Shown in pieces: positions 1 through 7,635 of a stretch of 32,178 nt of DNA (the stretch's first letter is position 1; each line of letters begins with the position of its first letter). The stretch spans positions 1 to 32,178 of the forward strand of contig JBDKUE010000090.1 of assembly GCA_039679855.1 (NCBI GenBank). Reading direction: 5' to 3'. Both the position numbers and the translations under genes were made by a program. Below the pieces are notes generated by a model. The model worked only from the letters and a program-made list of their open reading frames with translations. It was not told where the DNA came from and did not search any database. The DNA is from UBA5314 sp039679855 (lineage in GTDB: Bacteria > Bacillota > Syntrophomonadia > Syntrophomonadales > Syntrophomonadaceae).

Positions 1-717
1 CATGGGGTTCTCGGCAATCTGTTGAACTAGAGAGGCATATTCGTCCCCTTTGCCAAGCCTGGATGGGAATGGGATCATTTTGCCCAAAGCATCCTGCACA
101 TTTTCCGGCAGGCTTTGCAGCATCGGGGTAAAGAAAATGCCCGGAGCAATACAGAGAGCCCTGATTCCTACATTGGAAAGGTCGCGCGCCAGGGGAAGAG
201 TCATGCCCACCAGAGCGGCTTTGCTGGCAGCATAAGCAACCTGGCCTATCTGCCCGTCATATGCAGCAACTGAAGCGGTGTTAATAATGACGCCTCTTTC
301 CCCGTCTGCGCTGGGTTCGTTAGACAGCATAGCCTGAGCACAGTTTCTGATTACATCAAAGGTTCCAACCAGGTTAATATCTATGGCTCTTTTAAACACT
401 GCCATATCATGGGGGCCTTTCTTGGCATCTGCGGTTTTCATAGCTGTAGCTACTCCTGCGCAATTTACCAGAATATCAATATGACCGAACTTTTCAAGGG
501 CAAATTTTACGGCAGCCTGAACATCATCAGGCTCCACAATATTGGTTTTAATGAATGCCACCTGGCTGCCCAGTTCATTGGCAAGTTTTTGGCCTCTTTC
601 TTCCTGGAGATCAAGAATGACAGCATTGGCTCCGCCTTTAACAAATCTCCGTATCGTGTCCTCTCCCAAACCGGAAGCTCCGCCAGTAACCACTATGGTT
701 TTGCCTTTTAATTCCAT
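1..717 (-). CDS. SDR-family 3-hydroxyacyl-CoA dehydrogenase (HSD10-like), 3' end off window
   Basis: Short-chain dehydrogenase expected to oxidise 3-hydroxyacyl-CoA to 3-ketoacyl-CoA with NAD in the cytoplasm. The first 239 residues are present and the reading frame is open to base 1. Seen: the Rossmann motif TGGASGLG at residues 11-18, NCAG at 85-88, Ser149, and the catalytic YxxxK as Tyr162/Lys166. The ending ENPM matches where mitochondrial type 2 (HSD17B10-like) enzymes have about 15 residues left, so little is missing. The ATG at 717 follows GGGAG by 10 nt and lies 27 bp after the thiolase stop, so it is the distal gene of the acyl-CoA operon. FabG-type 3-oxoacyl-ACP reductase is the alternative; the operon context favours beta-oxidation. 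Confidence 0.85.
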   Translation of the reverse strand, partial: MELKGKTIVVTGGASGLGEDTIRRFVKGGANAVILDLQEERGQKLANELGSQVAFIKTNIVEPDDVQAAVKFALEKFGHIDILVNCAGVATAMKTADAKKGPHDMAVFKRAIDINLVGTFDVIRNCAQAMLSNEPSADGERGVIINTASVAAYDGQIGQVAYAASKAALVGMTLPLARDLSNVGIRALCIAPGIFFTPMLQSLPENVQDALGKMIPFPSRLGKGDEYASLVQQIAENPM

Positions 718-744
718 TTATTATCAACTCCCAATGATAATTTT

Positions 745-1923
745 TTATAATGCCTCTATAACGGTTGCCATGGCCGGGCCGCCGCCAGCACACAGGGTTG
801 CGCATCCAAACTGTTTTTTACTCCTTCTCATCTCATTCATCAGAGTTACGATCAACCGGACTCCGGTCATACCTACGGGATGTCCCAGGGAAACTCCCGA
901 ACCTAGAACATTGATCTTGTTTACATCAACCTTCAACTCGCGATTGCAGGCGATTACCTGAGCGGCGAATGCTTCATTCATTTCCCAGAGCTCAATATCG
1001 TCCATGCCCATTTTGGCAAACTCTAATACCCGGCGTACGGCTGGCACCACCCCGATGCCCATAATTTTTGCATCAACGGATGCCGAGGCAGTTGCTACGA
1101 TGCGGGCCAACGGCTTAATTCCCAGTTCTTTGGCTTTTTCGGCAGACATTAGAATTAATGCTGCTCCTCCATCATTAATAGCCGAGGCATTACCAGCGGT
1201 TATAATCCCATCCTTTTTAAAAGCCGGCTTCAGCTTGGCCATCCCTTCCATGCTTGCATTGGGATTGGGATGCTCGTCGGTGTCAAAAAGCTTCGTTCCT
1301 TTTTTAGTTTTGATTTCTACCGGTACTATCTCATCCTTGAACTTGCCTTCGATCATCGCCTTACAGGCACGCTGGTTGCTCATTAATCCCCATTCGTCTG
1401 CTTCCTGGCGGGTAATGTTGTACATATCAACCAGGTTCTCAGCAGTTACCCCGGCGTGGTAGTTATAAAATGCATCAATAAAAGCGTCATACATCAGGCT
1501 ATCTTCCAACTTGTCAGAACCCATTCGGTAGCCCATACGTCCCTTAAGCACTAGATAAGGTACATTAGTCATACTCTCATGTCCTACCGCGGCTCCTACG
1601 TCAATCTTGCCCAACCCTATCTGTTGGCTGAGTATCTCCGCTCCCCGCATAGAAGAGGGGCACTGCTGGTTTATAGTCACTGAGACGGTTTCCCATGGGC
1701 AACCCGCATGTACGGTCACTTGCCTGGCGGGGTTGCCCTTACATCCTGCTTGATAGACATGTCCGGCCGTCACTTCTTCAATCAATGAAGGCTCAATACC
1801 GGCTCTCTCAATAGCTGCCTTTAGGGCAATAGTTCCCAACTGAACTGCCGTAAAATCCTTAAGACCACCTAAAAAATCACCTATCGGAGTTCTAGCTCCG
1901 CTTACAATTACAACTTCACGCAC
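745..1923 (-). CDS. Thiolase (acetyl-CoA C-acyltransferase)
   Basis: Thiolase that would cleave 3-ketoacyl-CoA with CoA in the last step of beta-oxidation. A GTG start at 1923 gives 392 residues beginning MREVVIVSGARTPIG, the usual thiolase N-terminus, with AAAGG 8 nt upstream. The GTG at 1932 has no properly spaced ribosome site. Seen: NPAR at 64-67, nucleophile Cys88, His348 in GHPVGMTG and Cys378 in CAGGG; the His and Cys positions equal those of classical biosynthetic thiolases. Odd: the nucleophile context is NQQCPSSMRG rather than the common NxxCxSGxxA, and the His loop reads VSLGHPVGMTG. This suggests a divergent subfamily with its own substrate preference, for example branched or longer 3-ketoacyl-CoA. 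Catalysis itself looks intact. Confidence 0.9.
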   Translation of the reverse strand: MREVVIVSGARTPIGDFLGGLKDFTAVQLGTIALKAAIERAGIEPSLIEEVTAGHVYQAGCKGNPARQVTVHAGCPWETVSVTINQQCPSSMRGAEILSQQIGLGKIDVGAAVGHESMTNVPYLVLKGRMGYRMGSDKLEDSLMYDAFIDAFYNYHAGVTAENLVDMYNITRQEADEWGLMSNQRACKAMIEGKFKDEIVPVEIKTKKGTKLFDTDEHPNPNASMEGMAKLKPAFKKDGIITAGNASAINDGGAALILMSAEKAKELGIKPLARIVATASASVDAKIMGIGVVPAVRRVLEFAKMGMDDIELWEMNEAFAAQVIACNRELKVDVNKINVLGSGVSLGHPVGMTGVRLIVTLMNEMRRSKKQFGCATLCAGGGPAMATVIEAL

Positions 1924-2004
1924 TTTCTTCACCCTTTCAATTTTGTATTAGATGTTTGTTATTCCCAAAGGTTTACTGGAAAGCTGCTTTGATAAAGAAA
2001 TGAT

Positions 2005-2880
2005 TTAGACCATGCCCTTGGACTTTATCAAATCAAGCATTGGCTGATAGCTGTCTTCGAACATCTTCATAAAGGTGTCAAAGTCTCCAGATAAAGTAGC
2101 ACGACCGTTACCCAGGTATACTGCCAGGGGATCCAAGGTTCGCATAATCATTACCTGCTCCTCGGTAGGGGGTTCGGTTTCGGTCAGATTAGGCGATACT
2201 GCCAGTTCCCATTTAACAGCAGCTTTGACTTTCTCGAGATCCACACCGGGATGAATCTTCTCCAGGAACATTTCTCTGGTTTCGTTGTCGAATCTATATA
2301 CTCCCATGGTGGTTACTACCGCCACCGGGCCGCTCCCCGGCAGTCCAGCCTTTTCACGAGCTCCCGGCCCGGTGAGGTAACCCGGGGAAGTTAGATAGTC
2401 GAGTTTTTCTACGAAGTTTCTTCCATCCTGACGCATCATAATAATTGTGCGCTTGGCTGAAGAAGCCAGATCATTGGCTCCACCGCTTCCAGCCAAACGT
2501 ACTTTAGGATGAAAATAATCATTGCCAATCAGGCTTGAATTCAAATTTCCGAACTTATCTATTTGAGCCCCACTGATACAGGCCACATCAACAAACCCGG
2601 CTTGCTGTGCACCCATAACTTCCCTTTGGGTTCCAGCATAATAGGCTCTCTCGTTATTCACCGCACAGTTCACACACATGGGCAAACGACGGGGGGAAGG
2701 CCCAACCGCGCCATACTCGACCATCATGTTAAAATTGGGAGCATTGGTGAACTTGGCCACTGTTGCTGCTATTAATGGCATCCCTACCCCTATAAAGGCC
2801 AGTTCGCCATCCTGTATTTCTCTGGCTACTGTGGCTGCCATCAATTCCGGAAGGGAATATTTCTCTGCGTAATTACTCAT
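2005..2880 (-). CDS. Class I CoA-transferase, subunit B (glutaconate CoA-transferase-like)
   Basis: Beta subunit of a heterodimeric class I CoA-transferase, which moves CoA between a carboxylate and an acyl-CoA through a glutamyl-CoA thioester. It has 291 residues. The likely catalytic Glu is Glu55 in MVEYGAVG, the position of the active-site Glu (about residue 54) in glutaconate CoA-transferase B. A glycine-rich GSGGANDLA segment follows near residue 132. The start ATG has a GAGGTGAT ribosome site overlapping the stop of subunit A, with only 4 bp between the genes, so the two are translationally coupled. In this operon it probably activates a fatty acid or recycles CoA from the acyl-CoA product. 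An IpdB-like ring-cleavage role in the same fold family is an alternative; the substrate cannot be read from sequence. Confidence 0.85.
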   Translation of the reverse strand: MSNYAEKYSLPELMAATVAREIQDGELAFIGVGMPLIAATVAKFTNAPNFNMMVEYGAVGPSPRRLPMCVNCAVNNERAYYAGTQREVMGAQQAGFVDVACISGAQIDKFGNLNSSLIGNDYFHPKVRLAGSGGANDLASSAKRTIIMMRQDGRNFVEKLDYLTSPGYLTGPGAREKAGLPGSGPVAVVTTMGVYRFDNETREMFLEKIHPGVDLEKVKAAVKWELAVSPNLTETEPPTEEQVMIMRTLDPLAVYLGNGRATLSGDFDTFMKMFEDSYQPMLDLIKSKGMV

Positions 2881-2884
2881 AATA

Positions 2885-3841
2885 TCACCTCACTTCGCCG
2901 AACTTCTGGTACTTGTGTTCACTAAGCATCAGACGGTTTAGCCGGTCATAACCGACCAATTTACAGTAGTCATCCCAGTCTTTAGTGCCCAGGACATACT
3001 TGTCCAGCCATGCCTCATAACCTTCCTGAGTGGCAAACTGCCGGTAGGCATCGAGGCCATAGGCTAAGTCGTGGTGATAATAAAAACTAGATTCTCTCCA
3101 GTGGGCACCGAACGGTGCATGAACGATAGCATCTACATAGTAGTAGGGAATGGTGGTAAGATTAGGCAGCCTGCGGATTTCCGCCTGGGGTACAATCTCT
3201 TCCACCGATACAATAACGTGCTTGGCCGCTCGCGCTAAAGTATCAGTATTGCCATATAACCCAATACACTGAACATTGCCTATTTCATCAGCTCTGGAGC
3301 AATGCATAATGGCAACATCAGGATAAGAAGCAGGTACAAGAGCTACCGGTTCGTTTGTATAGGGGTCGTCTATAATTTTAATTTTGGGATTGTATTTTGG
3401 AATTTCGGAACCAAGCATAGATTTCACCGGCATGAAGGGGACTCCCATTGATGCTGCCTGCCACCGGACAGCAGCGCCAAAATTGCTGTATTCCTCCACT
3501 TCGAGCGGTCGAGGTATACCCTTCTCAACAGCTCTACGGAATACTTTGTCTTCCCCTTCAATACCACCCCAGTTATAAGCCATTTCAAGCTTTCTCACTA
3601 AACCCGACCCTATAAGAACCGAAGACATTCCTATCTGGCTGGTAATAGTCATATCCAGTGTTTTTATCCGGTCTCTTTGCCTGACAATCTCCCATATTAA
3701 AGCGGCAGGAGCAGCGCTAACGGACATTCCCAGATAGGTATCTTCCTTAATAAAGCGTGATACAGCTTCTTTGGCCGTCATTATTTTGTTCACTGGCGGC
3801 TTGGCTCTCCCTTTGGGTGCAACTACCGGTTCATAACGCAT
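2885..3841 (-). CDS. Class I CoA-transferase, subunit A (glutaconate CoA-transferase-like)
   Basis: Alpha subunit partner of the gene immediately downstream, 318 residues. It has the usual alpha-subunit layout: an N-terminal segment (MTAKEAVSRFIKEDTYLGM, about 21-39), a central segment with HCSRADEIGNVQ (about 180-191), and a C-terminal tail rich in Tyr and Trp (YEAWLDKYVLG near 275). The start at 3841 is well supported: GGAGGAGGG lies 6 nt upstream of ATG. It lies 84 bp after the acyl-CoA dehydrogenase stop, with no terminator seen between them, so the two should be co-transcribed from the sigma-54 promoter at 5155-5169. A second, clearly different A/B pair is encoded at 9728-11524; the two are paralogues, not a recent duplication. 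Confidence 0.85.
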   Translation of the reverse strand: MRYEPVVAPKGRAKPPVNKIMTAKEAVSRFIKEDTYLGMSVSAAPAALIWEIVRQRDRIKTLDMTITSQIGMSSVLIGSGLVRKLEMAYNWGGIEGEDKVFRRAVEKGIPRPLEVEEYSNFGAAVRWQAASMGVPFMPVKSMLGSEIPKYNPKIKIIDDPYTNEPVALVPASYPDVAIMHCSRADEIGNVQCIGLYGNTDTLARAAKHVIVSVEEIVPQAEIRRLPNLTTIPYYYVDAIVHAPFGAHWRESSFYYHHDLAYGLDAYRQFATQEGYEAWLDKYVLGTKDWDDYCKLVGYDRLNRLMLSEHKYQKFGEVR

Positions 3842-3925
3842 TAGTAACCCTCCTCCATTATCGAATACCAGATTATTATTTCTCTAGGATAGTAGAAACC
3901 ACAGTTTCCACCGCATCAAACACTA

Positions 3926-5068
3926 TTAAGCCAGCACACTCTTTCCGATAATAACCCGCTGAATCTGGGCTGTTCCCTCAAATATCTGCAATATTTTGGA
4001 GTCTCTCATCATTTTTTCTACCGGGTAATCTCTGCAAAAGCCATAGCCCCCCAGTATTTGCACGGCGTCGGTAGTTACACGCATACAGGTATCAGCCGCA
4101 TAGCATTTACTCATTGCCGAAAGATCAGCTGCCATTAGTTTTTCGTCAAGAAGCCAGGCGGCTTTCTGGTACAACAAGCGGGATGCTTCAATTTCCATGG
4201 CCATATCGGCCAGCATAAATTGAATGGCCTGGAAACTGGCTATGCTTTTGCCAAAGGACTTTCTTTCTTTGGCGTAATCCCGGGCATACTCAAAAGCACC
4301 CTGAGAAACTCCTACCGATGCAGCAGCGATAAAGGGGCGGGAAGAATTGAAAGCTTTCATGGCCAGTTTAAAGCCATCGCCTTCCTCTCCGACACGCATG
4401 CTCTTATGTACTTTTACATTGTCCAGGATTACTTCTGAAGTTTCCGAGCAGCGCATTCCCATCTTGTGTTCGCTTTTGCCAAAGGATACTCCCTCGGTCT
4501 TGGTATCCACCATGAAAAACGATTGGGCCCTATTACCTTTGCTTTTGTCGTGAGTGGCTAGAACGCAGAGTTTGTCTGCATGCTTACCATTGGTAATGAA
4601 GCATTTGGTGCCATTTAGGATGTAATAATCGCCATCCTTTTTGCATGAAGTTGACAAACCGGCTACGTCAGACCCGGCCCCGGGTTCAGTCACTGCATAA
4701 GCCGCCAACTTGCCCTCTTCACATATACTTGGATACCACCAATCCCACTGCTCCTCGGTTCCTCCATATAGAACGGGTTCCGAAGCAAGCATGTTAACCA
4801 GTGGTGTAATTGCGATTCCCAAACAGCCTTTACAAATTTCTTCAACTACCATACACAGAGTCATGTTGCTGAAGGCTACCCCGTTGTACTTTTCCGGCGC
4901 ATTCATGCAGTGAATACCCAGCTCAAACATCTTTTTGACTTCCGGCCAGGGAAATTCTTCTGATTCATCATAATCGTGTCTTACCGGTACGATCTCATTT
5001 TCCGTAAACTTTTTTACAGTTCGCTGCAAGGACAGCTGGTCTTCATTGTAGGTAAAACCAAATCCCAC
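3926..5068 (-). CDS. Acyl-CoA dehydrogenase
   Basis: FAD-dependent acyl-CoA dehydrogenase that forms the 2,3-enoyl-CoA, the first oxidation of beta-oxidation; electrons normally go to ETF. The 380 residues match the usual family length. Seen: the flavin/substrate signature YAVTEPGAGSDVAGL at about 124-138, LGGYGFCRDYPVEKMMRD near the C-terminus, and the catalytic base Glu364 in QIFEGTAQIQR, the position used by short-chain enzymes. The start is GTG with AAGGAGG 8 nt upstream. It is the first gene after a textbook sigma-54 promoter, leaving a leader of about 75 nt. Gene order (ACD, CoA-transferase A/B, thiolase, hydroxyacyl-CoA dehydrogenase) gives all beta-oxidation steps except enoyl-CoA hydratase, which is not in the window. 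Confidence 0.92.
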   Translation of the reverse strand: MGFGFTYNEDQLSLQRTVKKFTENEIVPVRHDYDESEEFPWPEVKKMFELGIHCMNAPEKYNGVAFSNMTLCMVVEEICKGCLGIAITPLVNMLASEPVLYGGTEEQWDWWYPSICEEGKLAAYAVTEPGAGSDVAGLSTSCKKDGDYYILNGTKCFITNGKHADKLCVLATHDKSKGNRAQSFFMVDTKTEGVSFGKSEHKMGMRCSETSEVILDNVKVHKSMRVGEEGDGFKLAMKAFNSSRPFIAAASVGVSQGAFEYARDYAKERKSFGKSIASFQAIQFMLADMAMEIEASRLLYQKAAWLLDEKLMAADLSAMSKCYAADTCMRVTTDAVQILGGYGFCRDYPVEKMMRDSKILQIFEGTAQIQRVIIGKSVLA

Positions 5069-5154
5069 GTTTAATGCCTCCTTAAAAAAATAATTCAGAT
5101 ACTGCTACACTATTTAAATGGCATCCCTCCTTTTGCCTTATACAAAGATATAAG

Positions 5155-5169
5155 GCAAAATTCGTGCCA
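5155..5169 (-). promoter_or_regulatory. Sigma-54 (-24/-12) promoter for the acyl-CoA dehydrogenase operon
   Basis: Reading the minus strand from 5169 gives TGGCACG-AATT-TTGC, a perfect match to the sigma-54 consensus TGGCACG-N4-TTGC. The -24 GG is at 5168-5167 and the -12 GC at 5156-5155. Transcription would start near 5143, about 75 nt before the GTG of the acyl-CoA dehydrogenase. Sigma-54 promoters need an AAA+ activator, and one is encoded just upstream. Confidence 0.93.
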
Positions 5170-5175
5170 AAAATG

Positions 5176-5216
5176 AAAATCAGCCGAAACCCCAATATAG
5201 AGGGGTTGGCCGATTT
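5176..5216 (-). terminator. Terminator-like hairpin directly behind the sigma-54 promoter
   Basis: The arms AAAATCAGCCGAAACCCC and GGGGTTGGCCGATTTT pair with a few mismatches around a 7-nt loop. On the minus strand the hairpin is followed by GATTTTCATTTTT, which runs straight into the -24 box. It would stop transcripts arriving from the regulator gene and insulate the sigma-54 promoter. The same arrangement occurs at 11647-11660. Confidence 0.7.
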
Positions 5217-5220
5217 TCTT

Positions 5221-5451
5221 TGAAAACCAATACCATGGGCATACTGCTATAAATTGTTGCTGTTGGTTATAGAAATAACTCTGAATAGCCCAATATTCGG
5301 ATATAAGCTTGATTAAGGAATTTATCTATAATATTCGGACGAATCGACCATGGTATTCTGGATGATAATCTTTATAGCGAATCCTAAACTATCCTCGAAT
5401 AATATAATATTTAACATTTGAAGCCCTGCATCGACAATTTGAATAATAAAA
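5221..5451. promoter_or_regulatory. AT-rich spacer with inverted repeats, possible activator-binding region
   Basis: This gene-free stretch upstream of the sigma-54 promoter holds the inverted repeats GAATA-N6-TATTC (5283-5298) and ATTCG-GA-CGAAT (5333-5344), plus the palindrome ACCATGGT (5347-5354). They lie about 115-200 bp from the promoter, the normal distance for enhancer-binding protein sites. I infer, but cannot show, that the neighbouring activator binds here. Confidence 0.4.
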
Positions 5452-5483
5452 ATGGCTGTTCAGAATTCTTTCCAAACAGCCAT
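5452..5483 (-). terminator. Rho-independent terminator of the sigma-54 activator gene
   Basis: The perfect 9-bp arms ATGGCTGTT and AACAGCCAT enclose a 14-nt loop. On the minus strand they are followed by TTTTTATTATT. The hairpin lies about 55 bp after the stop of the regulator gene. Confidence 0.85.
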
Positions 5484-5538
5484 AATTCTTTTATCTGATT
5501 TGGGCACCGATATGTGATAACTGGGGATAATGGGACAA

Positions 5539-6903
5539 TTATTTTTCTACATTTATTTCGTATTGTTTAATTTTCTTATAAAGCCAGGATAAATCAACAT
5601 CTAAAACCCTGGCCGTTTTAGTCTTGTTAAACCGGTTTTCTTCTAAAGCCCGGGTAAGGATCTTCTTTTCGTATTCCCTTATTTGAGTCCTAAATCTATC
5701 ACTTGAAGATTCTGCAGCATAGTTGCTTTTGAACTTCAAAAAGCCTAATTGTCTGGACGTGATTCGAACACTGTTCTGCATATCAGCCAAAATCATTGCC
5801 CTTTCTAACACATTTGTAAGCTCTCTAATATTACCGGGCCAATTATACATTCTCAATACTTTTCGAGCACTATCGGCCAATCCAAATACCTTAGTTCGTA
5901 GCTCCTGATTTAACTTCGGAACAAGGTATTCTGCAAGAAGAATAATGTCGTCTCCGCGTTCTCGTAAAGGGGGAATATCCAGGCGAAGTACATTCAGCCG
6001 GTAATAAAGATCTTCCCGGAATAAATTTTGTTCAATCATGGTTTCCAAGTTGCGATTCGTGGCGGCTATAATACGTACGTTTACGCGTATGGGACGATGA
6101 TTTCCCAGCCTCGTAAATTCCCGTTCCTGCAGAAATACTAATATTTTGCTTTGCATCGCCAATGACATCTCTCCGATTTCATCAAGGAAAATGGTTCCAC
6201 CGTTGGCAAGTTCCAGTTTCCCTGGACTTCCTCCTTTTTTCGCTCCCGTAAACGCACCCTCTTCATAACCGAATAATTCGGCTTCTAAGAGGTTTTCTGG
6301 TATAGCAGCACAGTTTACCCTGATAAAGGGCAGGTTTGAACGAATACTGGCTCGGTGAATTGACTGGGCGAACAATTCCTTTCCAGTGCCACTTTCGCCG
6401 GTGATTAACACAGATATGGATGGATGAAGTGCAGTTTTTTGGGCAAGATTTTTAATATCACCTATTTGGGGGCTTTGTCCAATAATATCCGAGAAACTAA
6501 ATCGAGCAGAATACAAGTTGGAGACTTCATCTTTGTACATGTTTAGATCAAATATAAGATTCTCAACCATGTCTTTTGCGTCCCATTTATCCATAAAAAG
6601 GCTATGAGAAAAACAACCTATAAGTGTATCGTCTTTCAGAATTGGTATCGCTACTCCAATCATGTTATGACCATTAATTGTCCAGTTATAGCCAATAATG
6701 GCTTTCCCAGTTTGAGTAACGATTAGGGCGCGACTTTCAGGGGTAATATCACCAATGAATTTTCCTAAAGTTTGCTCTTTGGTTAATTCCAAAATATCTA
6801 AATAGGTTTTGTTTATGTATTGTACTATCCCATTTACATCCAATATTAAAACAGCCATAACTTTTGATTCCACATACTCATTAAGAAGCACTTTTGGGTC
6901 CAT
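5539..6903 (-). CDS. Sigma-54-dependent transcriptional activator (PAS / AAA+ / Fis-type HTH)
   Basis: Enhancer-binding protein of 454 residues that remodels sigma-54 RNA polymerase. Seen in order: a PAS-like N-terminal sensor (about 10-105); the AAA+ domain with Walker A GESGTGKE (169-176), the sigma-54-contacting loop GAFTGA (216-221), Walker B GGTIFLDE (235-242) and WPGNIREL (355-362); and a Fis-type helix-turn-helix at about 420-450 (FNKTKTARVL...). There is no receiver domain, so it probably senses a small molecule directly rather than being phosphorylated. ATG at 6903 is preceded by AAAGGAG. It is encoded between two operons with sigma-54 promoters and has its own terminator, so control of both is the simplest reading. 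It resembles the fatty-acid/CoA-transferase regulators common in syntrophs; the ligand is unknown. Confidence 0.93.
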   Translation of the reverse strand: MDPKVLLNEYVESKVMAVLILDVNGIVQYINKTYLDILELTKEQTLGKFIGDITPESRALIVTQTGKAIIGYNWTINGHNMIGVAIPILKDDTLIGCFSHSLFMDKWDAKDMVENLIFDLNMYKDEVSNLYSARFSFSDIIGQSPQIGDIKNLAQKTALHPSISVLITGESGTGKELFAQSIHRASIRSNLPFIRVNCAAIPENLLEAELFGYEEGAFTGAKKGGSPGKLELANGGTIFLDEIGEMSLAMQSKILVFLQEREFTRLGNHRPIRVNVRIIAATNRNLETMIEQNLFREDLYYRLNVLRLDIPPLRERGDDIILLAEYLVPKLNQELRTKVFGLADSARKVLRMYNWPGNIRELTNVLERAMILADMQNSVRITSRQLGFLKFKSNYAAESSSDRFRTQIREYEKKILTRALEENRFNKTKTARVLDVDLSWLYKKIKQYEINVEK

Positions 6904-7341
6904 AACTGATACTCCTTTCTATTCTGAAAAAGCAAAAAGCTACGCAAAATAATTTTTTATCCAATTATCCCTAATTTTATTCTAATATACTTCTATAAAA
7001 AGCAAATTTCGTTCCAGCTTTTTTATATAATAAACTTCATAATTATTTGCTTCTTTAAAGTTAATTATATAGGCAATTTCACTAATACGATAATAGTTAC
7101 CAGTTGATTCAGGTGATCAAATTTCTTGGATAAATAGCTATGTTTTTTGGTAAAAAAACCGTGGTTTTTATAAAAAATACTGTTAATGAGACATTTAATT
7201 GTTCAATAAAGGCAATTTTATCTTATGCATCGATATTCATAGAGAGCCTGATGGCATTCCGAACTTGCATCATTATAATAAATGAATATTTTAATTGGTT
7301 CTACTATTGCGGCTATTAGGAAGGGATTATGTGAGTGGAGA
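6904..7341. other. AT-rich intergenic region, no gene seen
   Basis: This holds the leader of the sigma-54 activator gene at its low-coordinate end; the rest is strongly AT-rich. I see no ORF with a ribosome site, no tRNA and no sigma-54 site. Possible -35/-10 elements for the activator exist but are too weak to place. Confidence 0.5.
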
Positions 7342-7347
7342 ATTATA

Positions 7348-7500
7348 AGAAGAAATTATATGTCAGAATTTAAAATCCGAGCATTTCTGGAACTATTTAA
7401 AGAGGAAAAGGTCATTGGCCAGGTTGCCTCTGATTATTAGGAGTATCTGAACCTTTTTATCTGCTGGAAGGAGTTTAAACAAATACCCACCTGGCCTTTG
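7348..7500 (+). pseudogene. Decayed IS3-type transposase OrfA fragment
   Basis: The plus-strand frame from 7348 reads RRNYMSEFKIRAFLELFKEE, then KVIGQVASDY, then a TAG stop at 7438-7440, then EYLNLFICWKEFKQ. This follows the N-terminal helix-turn-helix of IS3/IS911 OrfA proteins (roughly KYSxEFKxxxxLExxKEExTIxQIASEY...WKKEF). The in-frame stop and loss of similarity after about residue 47 mark it as a remnant. It is the only plus-strand coding trace in the window. No terminal inverted repeats or OrfB were found nearby. Confidence 0.6.
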
Positions 7501-7635
7501 AACCCAAGAAGGAAGCATTAGAACAGGTTAACCCGTTAAGATTATTACCCACATTGAAAGTGACCATCTGCATTTCTGGCGGGGAGAAAGCTTTTTCCAT
7601 ACTCATATTGATCCTTTTGGATAATTTATCCCCAG
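7501..7635. other. Intergenic sequence with an unassigned short frame
   Basis: After the transposase remnant, a plus-strand frame near 7548-7623 reads PVKIITHIESDHLHFWRGE, then about ten more residues before a stop. It has no start or ribosome site. It looks like degraded coding sequence of unknown origin, or chance. No clear terminator for the MCP gene was found here. Confidence 0.3.
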
